Part shown: one piece after another, positions 47,022 through 54,762 of the stretch
How the letters are laid out: the number at the start of each line of letters is the position of its first letter
How positions within the stretch are numbered: position 1 is the stretch's first letter
DNA from: Rhodococcus wratislaviensis
GTDB taxonomy: Bacteria; Actinomycetota; Actinomycetes; Mycobacteriales; Mycobacteriaceae
NCBI RefSeq assembly: GCF_900455735.1
Contig: NZ_UAUI01000027.1
Span: forward strand, 1 to 64,000
Direction of reading: 5' to 3'
DNA: 64,000 nucleotides
Made by a program: the position numbers and the translations under genes
Notes under the pieces: model-generated
What the model was told of the DNA's origin: nothing
Databases searched by the model: none
The model's input: the letters and a program-made list of their open reading frames with translations, nothing else

Positions 47022-47447
47022 GTGTTCGGCAACATTGGTTGGGGCGAGTTCATGGTCCTCCTCGTCGCGGCTCTGGTCATCTTGGGACCCGAGCGGCTTC
47101 CGGGTGCGGTCAGCTGGGTAACGAAATCACTGAGGCAGGTCCGTGAGTATGCGAGCGGCGCCAGCCAGCAGCTCAAGGACGAGCTCGGTCCGGAGTTCGA
47201 GGATCTGCGCAAGCCGCTGTCGGACCTCAATCAGCTGCGCGGCATGACACCGCGCGCGGTCATCACCAAACATCTGCTCGACGGTGACGATTCGATTCTC
47301 ACCGGCAACTTCGACAAGCCGAGTCCGGTGTCGTTCGACAAGTCGGGGACGAAGGCGGTCAGCGCCGATCCGTCGACGCCCACTCCGCCGCAGAACAAGC
47401 CGCTCGCGAACGGCGAGCGCCCCCCGATCGACCTCGACGCAACATAG
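47022..47447 (+). CDS. tatB: Twin-arginine translocase subunit TatB
   Basis: 141 residues. A short periplasmic end MFGNIGWGEF is followed by a single membrane helix, the hinge LGPERLPGA and an amphipathic helix, then a variable charged tail with Pro-rich end. This is the TatA/B layout; the length and place after htrA (Rv1224) support TatB. It recognises folded Tat substrates with TatC, which is not encoded in the window. Confidence 0.9.
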   Translation: MFGNIGWGEFMVLLVAALVILGPERLPGAVSWVTKSLRQVREYASGASQQLKDELGPEFEDLRKPLSDLNQLRGMTPRAVITKHLLDGDDSILTGNFDKPSPVSFDKSGTKAVSADPSTPTPPQNKPLANGERPPIDLDAT

Positions 47448-47459
47448 GCCCTCCGGGCT

Positions 47460-47501
47460 CGTGCGCCTTTCCGGTTGCTCCAGCAACCAGAAAGGCGCAC
47501 G
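47460..47501. terminator. 20-bp hairpin with CC loop after tatB
   Basis: Left arm 47460-47479, loop CC, right arm 47482-47501, with one G-T type mismatch in 20 pairs. It separates convergent tatB and mrp and can serve both. Its shape (long stem, CC loop) matches the repeat at 36736-36781, although the arms differ. Confidence 0.7.
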
Positions 47502-47513
47502 GGCGCGGGGCGC

Positions 47514-48650
47514 CTAGAGGTGGCGGGTGGTGTCGATCCCCAGCGACATTCCGGCGAGTCCCCGCTTGCGGACGGCGAGTTTGTCCGCGATGTCGACGAG
47601 TGCCGTCGCGGCCGGCGAATTCGGGTGGCCGAGGACGATGGGAACGCCGCCGTCGCCGCCTTCACGGACGGCCTGCTCGAGCGGGATCTGTCCCAGCAGC
47701 GGAACCTTCGCGCCCACAGCTTTGGTGAGACGGTCGGCGACGGCCTGCCCGCCGCCGGATCCGAAGATGTCCATCCGGGTGCCGTCGGGCATGTCCATCC
47801 AGGACATGTTCTCGACGACTCCGACGATGCGCTGACGGGTCTGCAGCGCGATGGCGCCTGCGCGCTCGGCCACCTCGGCGGCCGCCTGCTGCGGGGTGGT
47901 GACGACGAGGATCTCCGCACCGGGGATCAGCTGTGCGACGGAGATGGCGACGTCGCCGGTGCCGGGCGGCAGATCGAGCAGCAGAACGTCCAGGTCGCCC
48001 CAGAAGACGTCGGCGAGGAACTGCTGCAGCGCGCGGTGCAGCATCGGGCCACGCCACACGACCGGGGTGTTGCCCTGGGTGAACTGGGCGATGGAGATCA
48101 TCTTCACGTCGTGCGCCACGGGCGGCATGATCATGCGTTCCACCTGCGTGGGCTTGGCGTCGGTGCCGAGCATGCGGGGAACGGAGTGTCCGTAGATGTC
48201 GGCGTCGAGAACACCCACCGACAGTCCGCGGGCGGCGAGTGCGGCGGCCAGGTTGACGGTGACACTGGACTTGCCGACGCCGCCCTTGCCGGACGCGACC
48301 GCGTAGACGCGGGTCAGGGAACCCGGCTGGGCGAACGGGATGACGGGCTCGGCCGAGTCTCCGCGCAGTGACTTGCGGAGTTCGGTGCGCTGCTCGTCGC
48401 TCATCACGTCGAGTTCGACGCGGATCGCACCGACACCGGGGACGTCCGCCACGGCCTTGGTGACACGGTCGCTGATCTCGGTCCGCATCGGGCAGCCTGC
48501 GGTGGTCAGGTAGATCGCGATGTCGACGCTGTCGTCGGACGCGATGTCGACGCTCTTGACCATCCCGAGTTCGGTGATCGGTTTCCGGATCTCGGGATCC
48601 TGGACGCGCGCCAGGGCGCTACGTACAGCGGACTCGCTCAGGACTGGCAT
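47514..48650 (-). CDS. mrp: Mrp/ApbC-type iron-sulfur cluster carrier ATPase
   Basis: 378 residues. An N-terminal DUF59/MIP18-like domain (about 1-90) precedes the P-loop ATPase with ASGKGGVGKSSVTVNL, the deviant Walker A, and LLLDLPPGTGDV. It loads Fe-S clusters onto target proteins in the cytoplasm. Rv1229c holds the same position. Confidence 0.92.
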   Translation of the reverse strand: MPVLSESAVRSALARVQDPEIRKPITELGMVKSVDIASDDSVDIAIYLTTAGCPMRTEISDRVTKAVADVPGVGAIRVELDVMSDEQRTELRKSLRGDSAEPVIPFAQPGSLTRVYAVASGKGGVGKSSVTVNLAAALAARGLSVGVLDADIYGHSVPRMLGTDAKPTQVERMIMPPVAHDVKMISIAQFTQGNTPVVWRGPMLHRALQQFLADVFWGDLDVLLLDLPPGTGDVAISVAQLIPGAEILVVTTPQQAAAEVAERAGAIALQTRQRIVGVVENMSWMDMPDGTRMDIFGSGGGQAVADRLTKAVGAKVPLLGQIPLEQAVREGGDGGVPIVLGHPNSPAATALVDIADKLAVRKRGLAGMSLGIDTTRHL

Positions 48651-48673
48651 GACTCAATGGTAAGGATGCGCGC

Positions 48674-49552
48674 TCAGTGGATGCGCGGCAGGTCCGCGGC
48701 CGCCGGGATGATTCCGCTGGAGTAGCCGGCGGACCAGGCGAGCACGTTGGCCACGTAGGCGGCGGAGTTGTTGTAGCGGTGCACGGCCTTGGCGGCCTGA
48801 ATCGGATCCTTGACGTTCAATCCGCCGTCGCACAGGTATTTTCCGGTGGTCAGCGCGGAGTCGAAGAGGTTCTGCGGATCGGCGACGCCGTCGCCGTTGC
48901 CGTCGCCCGCGTAACGATTCCACGTCTCGGGGAGGAACTGGGTGGGTCCGACGGCGCGGTCGTAGTTGGCGTCGCCGTCCAGCTTGCCGCCGTCGGTGTC
49001 GCGGATCACGGCGTTGCCGCCGAGGGTGCCGTCGAGGACGGGGCCGAGGACGGGCTTGAGCATGTTGCCCTTGTCGTCGGCCTTGCCGTCGTAGGCGTGA
49101 GTGGACTCGACGCGGCCGATTCCGGCGATGAGCGTCCAGTACATGCCGCAACCCGGCTGTTCGACGGCGAGCATGCGTTCCGCGTTCTGGTAGGCGGCGA
49201 CGCTGATGGACGGGATGCCGAGCGCGCCCTGGGCGATGCTCGCCGGGAGGGGCGGGGTGGCCTGGACGGGTGCGAGTGCCGGCGCAGCGGGCGCCGCTTC
49301 GGCCGCGGGTGCGGCTTCGGCGGCGGTCTCGGCCACGGGGGTGACGGCTTCCGCGGCCTCGGGTGCGGTGTCGGTCGCCTCCTGGGCGACGTCGGCGACC
49401 TCCGACGAGGAGCTCGTGGAAAGGAAAGGGACCTTGGGTGCGGCGCCGGCCGTGTTGGCTGCGGTGATCAGTCCGATGGGGACGAGTCCGGTAAGCGCGA
49501 TGACCGAATTGCGGCGGATATGGGAATCCGTCTTCTTGTTGTGCCGACCCAC
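48674..49552 (-). CDS. Secreted lytic transglycosylase-like protein (Rv1230c-like), copy 1
   Basis: 292 residues. A membrane/export segment (about 15-38) and an Ala/Glu/Pro-rich linker precede a MltB-like transglycosylase domain: GIGRVESTHAYDGKAD (catalytic Glu), YDRAVGPTQFLPETW and DPQNLFDSALTTGKYLC. It should cleave peptidoglycan glycan strands outside the cell. A paralogue lies directly upstream at 49846-51015. Confidence 0.87.
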   Translation of the reverse strand: MGRHNKKTDSHIRRNSVIALTGLVPIGLITAANTAGAAPKVPFLSTSSSSEVADVAQEATDTAPEAAEAVTPVAETAAEAAPAAEAAPAAPALAPVQATPPLPASIAQGALGIPSISVAAYQNAERMLAVEQPGCGMYWTLIAGIGRVESTHAYDGKADDKGNMLKPVLGPVLDGTLGGNAVIRDTDGGKLDGDANYDRAVGPTQFLPETWNRYAGDGNGDGVADPQNLFDSALTTGKYLCDGGLNVKDPIQAAKAVHRYNNSAAYVANVLAWSAGYSSGIIPAAADLPRIH

Positions 49553-49799
49553 TCGATTGCCTCCTGCGACCCCCGTCTTGGGGTGTTCCGTTCAACTGAC
49601 CGGATCGAGGCTACCTGATTCGATATGTTTCCGTTATCCAACCGTGATCAAACAGGCTTGTATCGCACGGTTCCGTTACTCCGAAGGCACGTGAGCGAGG
49701 GTAACCAACACGGCAAGGTCACGCCAGGACGTGGACGTGCCGGGGGTGTCGGACGGATCGGGCCGGTCGCTCAGTCAGGGGCCCAGGCGCCGGAACGCG

Positions 49800-49833
49800 C
49801 CGCCGCGCGCCCTGCAAGCAGAGCGCGCGGCGG
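49800..49833 (-). terminator. GC-rich hairpin after transglycosylase copy 2
   Basis: CCGCCGCGCGC pairs with GCGCGCGGCGG over 11 bp, and inside it CTGC pairs with GCAG around an AA loop after one mismatch. It lies 12 bases beyond the stop of the minus-strand gene at 49846. The rest of the gap 49553-49845 holds the promoter region of copy 1; no small gene is recognised. Confidence 0.7.
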
Positions 49834-49845
49834 AAGAGGGGGTGA

Positions 49846-51015
49846 TTACCGGGGGACGGCGTCGGCCGAAGGGGCGCCCGGGACGGGCTCGGCCGGGGCG
49901 GGTGTGGCGGATGCCGGTGCCCCGGGGTCGGCGGGCGGGCAGAAGATCAGACAGGGCAGTTGCGGCAGCGGCGGGAGTCCGGGAATCGGCGGGGGCGGAG
50001 CGGGCGTCGTGGGAGTGGCCGCACCGTCCGTGGACGGCTGTGGGGTGGTCGCGAGATCGTGTGGGAGGTCCGCTTCGGCCGCGGCGGCGTCGGCGAGACG
50101 TCCGGGGGAGGGTGAGGCCGACTCCGACAACTGGCTCGGCGTCGGCGTTCCACCGTTCCTGTAGGCGTTCGACCAGGTGATGACGTTGGCCGCATACGCA
50201 GCAGAGTTGTTGTACCGCAGGACCGCGCGGGTCTCCTGGAGCGGATCGCGGAGGTCGAGACCGCCCGAGCAGAGGTACCGGGCGGCCGCCAGCGTCGCAT
50301 CGAACACGTTGTTGGGATCGGCCACGCCGTCCGCGTTGCCGTCGGAGGCGTACTTGGCCCACGTGGACGGAATGAACTGCATCGGTCCGACGGCGCGATC
50401 GTGCCCGGGGTCGCCGTCCGTGGCGCCGCGGTCGGTGTCCCGGATGACCTCGTTGCCCGCCAGCCGGCCGTCGAGAACGGGGCCCAGAATCGGGGTGATC
50501 GTGGTGCCGACCGAGTCGGTCCGGCCGCCGCCGGCGTGACCCGATTCGATGCGGCCGATACCGGCCAGCAGATGCCACGGCAGACCGCATTTCGGGGACT
50601 CCGCCATCATTTCGAGTTCCGCGGACCGGTACGCGTTGAGCACGATCTCCGGGATGCCCAGAGCGCTCAGGATCACCGGTGCGGCGATGAGCCCGGTGCC
50701 GGACGGCGACGTCGGAGATGTGGGATTTGTCACCGCGGGCAGCGGTGCGGGCGCGGGCGCCGGGGGAGCAGCCCTCTGGGACCGCGCGATCCGGGGTGTG
50801 GGTGCCACGATTCCCGACGGCGGGAAGTACGCGGCCTGGGGCGTGGTTCCCGGCGTGATCGAGGCTGCTCCGAGCGTCGTCGCCCCGCCGGTGGAAGAGA
50901 CGGCACTGGTGCCGACGGATGCGCCGCTGACAGCAGAACCGCCGGTCGAGGACCCGAGGGTGGCAACTGCGCCCACTGTCAGGGCAGTCACCGTCAACAG
51001 TCCACGTATCCGCAC
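49846..51015 (-). CDS. Secreted lytic transglycosylase-like protein, copy 2, with Pro-rich tail
   Basis: 389 residues from GTG 51015 (AGGGGGTG upstream). It has an export signal (about 4-25), an Ala/Ser/Pro linker, then the same transglycosylase domain as copy 1: LLAGIGRIESGHAGGGRTDS (catalytic Glu), HDRAVGPMQFIPSTW and DPNNVFDATLAAARYLC. About 100 residues of Pro/Ala-rich tail containing PCLIFCPP follow, absent from copy 1. The tail may anchor or space it in the wall. M. tuberculosis has only Rv1230c here, so this is a local duplication. Confidence 0.87.
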   Translation of the reverse strand: MRIRGLLTVTALTVGAVATLGSSTGGSAVSGASVGTSAVSSTGGATTLGAASITPGTTPQAAYFPPSGIVAPTPRIARSQRAAPPAPAPAPLPAVTNPTSPTSPSGTGLIAAPVILSALGIPEIVLNAYRSAELEMMAESPKCGLPWHLLAGIGRIESGHAGGGRTDSVGTTITPILGPVLDGRLAGNEVIRDTDRGATDGDPGHDRAVGPMQFIPSTWAKYASDGNADGVADPNNVFDATLAAARYLCSGGLDLRDPLQETRAVLRYNNSAAYAANVITWSNAYRNGGTPTPSQLSESASPSPGRLADAAAAEADLPHDLATTPQPSTDGAATPTTPAPPPPIPGLPPLPQLPCLIFCPPADPGAPASATPAPAEPVPGAPSADAVPR

Positions 51016-51130
51016 TCGATCACCCCCTGCGGTGCTCTTCGTTTCGCACACCGCATACATCCGAGAAGATGTGAGTGACGTTACATATACGTGATCGACC
51101 CTGCCGGAGTTTGCGGGGATTCGCCGACCC

Positions 51131-51652
51131 TCATTTGCGCCGGGTACGGGTGTCTTCCTCGTCGCCCAGCAGCGACTTGATCTCGTCGAGTTCGCGCCGC
51201 AGGTAGTCGCGGGTGGCGACCTCACCGATCGCGATGCGCAGAGCCGCCAGTTCCCGGGCGAGGAACTCGGTGTCCGCCTTCGTCTGCTCCGCGCGCGAGC
51301 GGTCCTCTTCGAGGGAGACGCGGTCGCGGTTCTCCTGACGGTTCTGCGCCAGCAGGATGAGCGGCGCCGCGTACGCGGCCTGGGTGGAGAACGCCAGGTT
51401 GAGCAGGATGAACGGGTACGGGTCCCACTGCAATCGGACGGCGAAGACGTTGATGAGGATCCAGACGATCACGATCACCGTCTGAATCATCAGGTAGCGG
51501 CCCGTGCCGAGGAACCGGGCGAAGTTCTCGCTGGCCCGCCCGACGGCCTCCACGTCGTACGTGACCCGGAAGCGGCGGGTACCCCGCGGGGTGTCGAGGC
51601 GCTGCCGGTCGGACAGGCTCCGGGCGGCTGCGCTGGCTGACTTCTCGCTCAT
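51131..51652 (-). CDS. DUF1003 membrane protein (Rv1231c-like)
   Basis: 173 residues. After a basic N-terminus, two membrane segments (about 55-72 and 80-97) contain the DUF1003 text TVIVIVWILINVFAVRLQWD and PFILLNLAFSTQAAYAAPLI, followed by a charged coiled coil (about 105-165). Function unknown. The start overlaps the stop of the MgtE_N-CBS gene (ATGA), so the two are translated together. Confidence 0.88.
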   Translation of the reverse strand: MSEKSASAAARSLSDRQRLDTPRGTRRFRVTYDVEAVGRASENFARFLGTGRYLMIQTVIVIVWILINVFAVRLQWDPYPFILLNLAFSTQAAYAAPLILLAQNRQENRDRVSLEEDRSRAEQTKADTEFLARELAALRIAIGEVATRDYLRRELDEIKSLLGDEEDTRTRRK

Positions 51653-52920
51653 CCGTCGATCTCCTCTTCACGCCAGTCCTCGGGGAGGAGATGGTCCAGG
51701 ACATCGTCGACGGTGACTGCCCCGATCAGATGGTCCTCGTCGTCGACCACCGGCCCGCACACCAGGTTGTACGTCGCGAAGTAGCGGGTCACCGACGTCA
51801 GGGAATCCTCGGGTGCCAGCCGCGGCATGTCGGTGTCGAGCAGTCCGCCGACCAGGCTTGCGGGCGGCTCTCGCAGTAACTTCTGCAGGTGCACGCAGCC
51901 GAGGTAGCGGCCCGTCGGCGTCGCGGTGGGTGGGCGGACGACGAACACCATGCTCGCGAGAGCGGGGGTGACGTCCGAGATCCGGGCACGGGCCAGCGCT
52001 TCGGCGACCGTCGTCGACGCGGTGAGGACCACCGGCTCCGGAGTCATCAGACCACCTGCGGTGTCGGGCGAGTGCTCGAGCAGCCGGCGGACCGGCTCGG
52101 AGTCCTGCGGGTCCATCAGCTGCAGCAGCGATTCGGCCTCGGTCTCGGGAAGTTCGCCGAGGAGGTCGGCGGCGTCGTCGGGATCCATGGCCTCGAGGAC
52201 GTCCGCGGCGCGCTCGACCTCGAGGTGCATGAGCAGGTCCGTCTGGTCGTCGGAGGGTAGTTCCTGGACGACGTCGGCGAGGCGTTCGTCGTCGAGTGCG
52301 AGGGCGAGTTCGTGTCGGCGTTTCTCCGGCAGGAGCCGCATCGCGTTCGCGACATCGGCCGCGCGCATGCCCTCGAACTGGGTGAGCAGTGCCGAGACGC
52401 CCTGGCCGGGCATCGCCAGGTCGGTCTGCGTGAGGCCCTGGACGTGCTGCCACTCGACGACGTGCATGGCGGCGCGGCGACCGAGGCGGCCGCGGTGCCC
52501 GCGCACTGCGACCTTCGACACCACCCAGTCCCGGGTGCGGGTCTGCTCGATGCCCAGATCGACGACGATGATGTCGGCGTCCCGCAGTTCCTCGAGTTCC
52601 GGGTCGTCCACGCGCACGTGGGAATCCGCCACCTGGGCGAGGGCGAGTACCTCGCCGGGCCGCTGCTGGAATCGGCGCAGACTGACGTTGCCGGTGGTGA
52701 GTGTCACCGAGCTCGGTTCGATGGCGGTGACGCGGAGCATCGGGACGAAGATGCGTTTGCGCGTGAACAATTCGATGACCAGTCCGAGGACGCGCGGCTG
52801 CTGCCGGCCGACGCGCGCGGTGATCACGACGTCCCGGACGCGGCCGATCGACTCCCCGTCGGGGCCGAGCACCACCAGGCCGGCCAGCCTGGCTGCAAAA
52901 ACCTTGTTCGCAGCTGCCAT
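51649..52920 (-). CDS. PRC-barrel / MgtE_N / CBS protein without membrane domain (Rv1232c-like)
   Basis: 423 residues. Residues 1-80 look like a PRC-barrel (LAGLVVLGPDGESIGRVRDV). A MgtE N-domain of superhelical repeats follows (about 190-275: LADVVQELPSDDQTDLLMHL, then EAMDPDDAADLLGELPE), then two CBS domains (about 290-415, TAGGLMTPEPVVL and LIGAVTVDDVLDHLLP). The magnesium channel part of MgtE is missing, so it may be a soluble Mg2+ or nucleotide sensor acting on the coupled DUF1003 protein; that is inference. Confidence 0.85.
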   Translation of the reverse strand: MAAANKVFAARLAGLVVLGPDGESIGRVRDVVITARVGRQQPRVLGLVIELFTRKRIFVPMLRVTAIEPSSVTLTTGNVSLRRFQQRPGEVLALAQVADSHVRVDDPELEELRDADIIVVDLGIEQTRTRDWVVSKVAVRGHRGRLGRRAAMHVVEWQHVQGLTQTDLAMPGQGVSALLTQFEGMRAADVANAMRLLPEKRRHELALALDDERLADVVQELPSDDQTDLLMHLEVERAADVLEAMDPDDAADLLGELPETEAESLLQLMDPQDSEPVRRLLEHSPDTAGGLMTPEPVVLTASTTVAEALARARISDVTPALASMVFVVRPPTATPTGRYLGCVHLQKLLREPPASLVGGLLDTDMPRLAPEDSLTSVTRYFATYNLVCGPVVDDEDHLIGAVTVDDVLDHLLPEDWREEEIDG

Positions 52921-52991
52921 GATTGCCAGGCTAGATCCTTGTACAGAAATACAGGGAATCGAACACCTGCGAAAGTGGAGGATCGTCCGTC

Positions 52992-53954
52992 ATGAGTTCC
53001 GTCTACAGGCCACGGCGATCGGTGCTCGCCGTTCCGGGCAGCAGCCGCAAGATGATCGACAAGGCGAAGGGGCTGCCCGCGGACGAGATCTTCCTCGACC
53101 TCGAGGACGCGGTGGCGCCGCTCGCCAAGCAGGAAGCGCGCGGCACCATCGCCGAGGCGCTCGCCGAGGACGGGTGGGGCGACCAGATCAAGGTGGTGCG
53201 GGTCAACGACTGGACCACCGAGTGGACGTACGCCGACGTCGTCGAGGTCGTCGGACGCGCGGGCGCCCACCTCGACGCGATCCTGCTGCCGAAAGTGCCG
53301 GACGCCAGCCATGTTCAGGCCCTCGACCTGCTGCTGACCCAGATAGAGAAGGCCAACGGGCTCGAGGTCGGCCGGATCGGCATCGAGCCGCAGATCGAGA
53401 ATGCGATCGGGCTCACCAACATCGATGCCATCGCGACGGCCAGCCCTCGCGTGCAGACCCTGGTGTTCGGGCCCGCTGACTTCATGGCGAGCATCAACAT
53501 GCGCACGCTGGTCGTCGGGGAGCAGCCGGACGGCTACGACCGCGGCGACGCCTACCACCACATTCTGATGACCATCCTGATGGCCGCCCGCGCGCACGGG
53601 GTGCAGGCCATCGACGGTCCCTACCTGCAGATCCGCGACGTGGAGGCGTTCCGCCGGTCGGCGCAGCGCACGGCCGCGCTCGGCTTCGACGGCAAGTGGG
53701 TTCTGCATCCCACCCAGATCGAGGCGGCGAACGACGTGTTCAGCCCCCGCCAGGACGATTACGACCGGGCCGAACTGATCCTGGACGCCTACGAGTTCCA
53801 CACCTCCGCGGCAGGCGGCGGGCGCGGTGCCGTCATGCTCGGCGACGAGATGATCGACGAGGCGAGTCGCAAGATGGCGCTCGTGATCTCCGCCAAGGGG
53901 CGCGCCGCGGGTATGAAACGGACCACCGAGTTCGTCCGACCTGACGAGAAATAG
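52992..53954 (+). CDS. CitE-like CoA-thioester lyase (HpcH/HpaI family)
   Basis: 320 residues, TIM-barrel lyase: FLDLEDAVAPLAK (metal and substrate region), IGIEPQIENAIGL (Glu ligand) and TLVFGPADFMASIN. Relatives cleave malyl-CoA, citramalyl-CoA or beta-methylmalyl-CoA, or act as thioesterases. It is not the citrate lyase beta subunit, because alpha and gamma subunits are absent. The gene is divergent from the MgtE_N-CBS gene and interrupts the Rv1232c-Rv1234 order. Confidence 0.85.
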   Translation: MSSVYRPRRSVLAVPGSSRKMIDKAKGLPADEIFLDLEDAVAPLAKQEARGTIAEALAEDGWGDQIKVVRVNDWTTEWTYADVVEVVGRAGAHLDAILLPKVPDASHVQALDLLLTQIEKANGLEVGRIGIEPQIENAIGLTNIDAIATASPRVQTLVFGPADFMASINMRTLVVGEQPDGYDRGDAYHHILMTILMAARAHGVQAIDGPYLQIRDVEAFRRSAQRTAALGFDGKWVLHPTQIEAANDVFSPRQDDYDRAELILDAYEFHTSAAGGGRGAVMLGDEMIDEASRKMALVISAKGRAAGMKRTTEFVRPDEK

Positions 53955-53969
53955 CCTCAGCAGGCAGAA

Positions 53970-54001
53970 TGGTTCTCACAGGACCGATCCTGAGAGAACC
54001 A
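53970..54001. terminator. Hairpin between citE-like gene and Rv1234-like gene
   Basis: TGGTTCTCACAGGA pairs with TCCTGAGAGAACCA (13 of 14 pairs), loop CCGA. It ends a few bases before the ribosome binding site of the next gene, so it could terminate the lyase transcript or act in the leader of the next one. Confidence 0.55.
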
Positions 54002-54021
54002 CACGAGGAGACCAGCTGACG

Positions 54022-54513
54022 ATGACGAATCCACTCGGACAGTCCAACGGGGCGCGGCGTGGGGCTCTGCCGGAACCCCCCACGGGCTGGCCCATCGGTT
54101 CGTATCCCACCTACGCGGAGGCGCAGCGCGCCGTCGACTACCTCTCCGATCAGGAATTCTCGGTGGAGGACGTCACCATCGTGGGTGTCAACCTCATGCA
54201 GGTCGAGCGGGTGCTGGGCCGCCTCACCTGGGCGAAAGTGATTGGCGGGGGCATTGTTTCGGGCGCCTGGCTCGGCGTGTTCTTCGGTTTGCTACTGGGT
54301 ATCGTCACGGGCGGTTTCCTGGCGCCGCTCGTCGTCGGCATCGTCGGCGGCATCATTTTCGGGCTGATCTCCACGACGATCCCGTACGCGGCGACGCGGG
54401 GGACCCGGGACTTCGCGTCGACGATGCAACTGGTCGCCGGACGGTACGACGTGCTGTGCGAGCCGAAGTCGGCGGAGAAGGCCCGGGACATGCTGGCCAA
54501 ACTGGCGCTCTGA
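54022..54513 (+). CDS. General-stress-protein-like membrane protein (Rv1234-like)
   Basis: 163 residues. An N-terminal region (about 25-60, GSYPTYAEAQRAVDYLSDQE then FSVEDVTIVG) resembles the general stress protein 17M fold. Two Gly-rich membrane helices (about 75-98, 100-118) and a short C-terminal tail follow. Function unknown. It stands between the citE-like gene and lpqY, as Rv1234 precedes lpqY. Confidence 0.8.
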   Translation: MTNPLGQSNGARRGALPEPPTGWPIGSYPTYAEAQRAVDYLSDQEFSVEDVTIVGVNLMQVERVLGRLTWAKVIGGGIVSGAWLGVFFGLLLGIVTGGFLAPLVVGIVGGIIFGLISTTIPYAATRGTRDFASTMQLVAGRYDVLCEPKSAEKARDMLAKLAL

Positions 54514-54762
54514 TCGGCGCGCTCGCCTCGACCTGCGGGTTGCGGTCGGGTCACGGATTGCGTCCTATTCGCGACGTTCGCGGCGATTTCACCCAGTTCG
54601 CCGACGATGTCGGATAGGTTTACGGCGCAATGCGTGGGCCCCGGCCCTCGCCGAAACCGTGACCTGTCGGTGGAGTGCGCGTTCCGGCAGGAACAAATGT
54701 GCGGGCCCGCGTGCCCAGCCGTACCGCGACTGGATCCGTGAGGGCCGCTCGAGGAGGCGGCT

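Noticed and set aside
49553..49700. Possible c-di-AMP (ydaO-type) riboswitch before transglycosylase copy 1, as found before some actinobacterial wall-hydrolase genes
   Set aside because: I could not find the conserved core segments by eye; only a short CCCC/GGGG stem near the start.
49625..50164. Plus-strand frames between and over the transglycosylase genes
   Set aside because: Low-complexity Gly/Ala/Arg text overlapping copy 2; no motif, no ribosome binding site.
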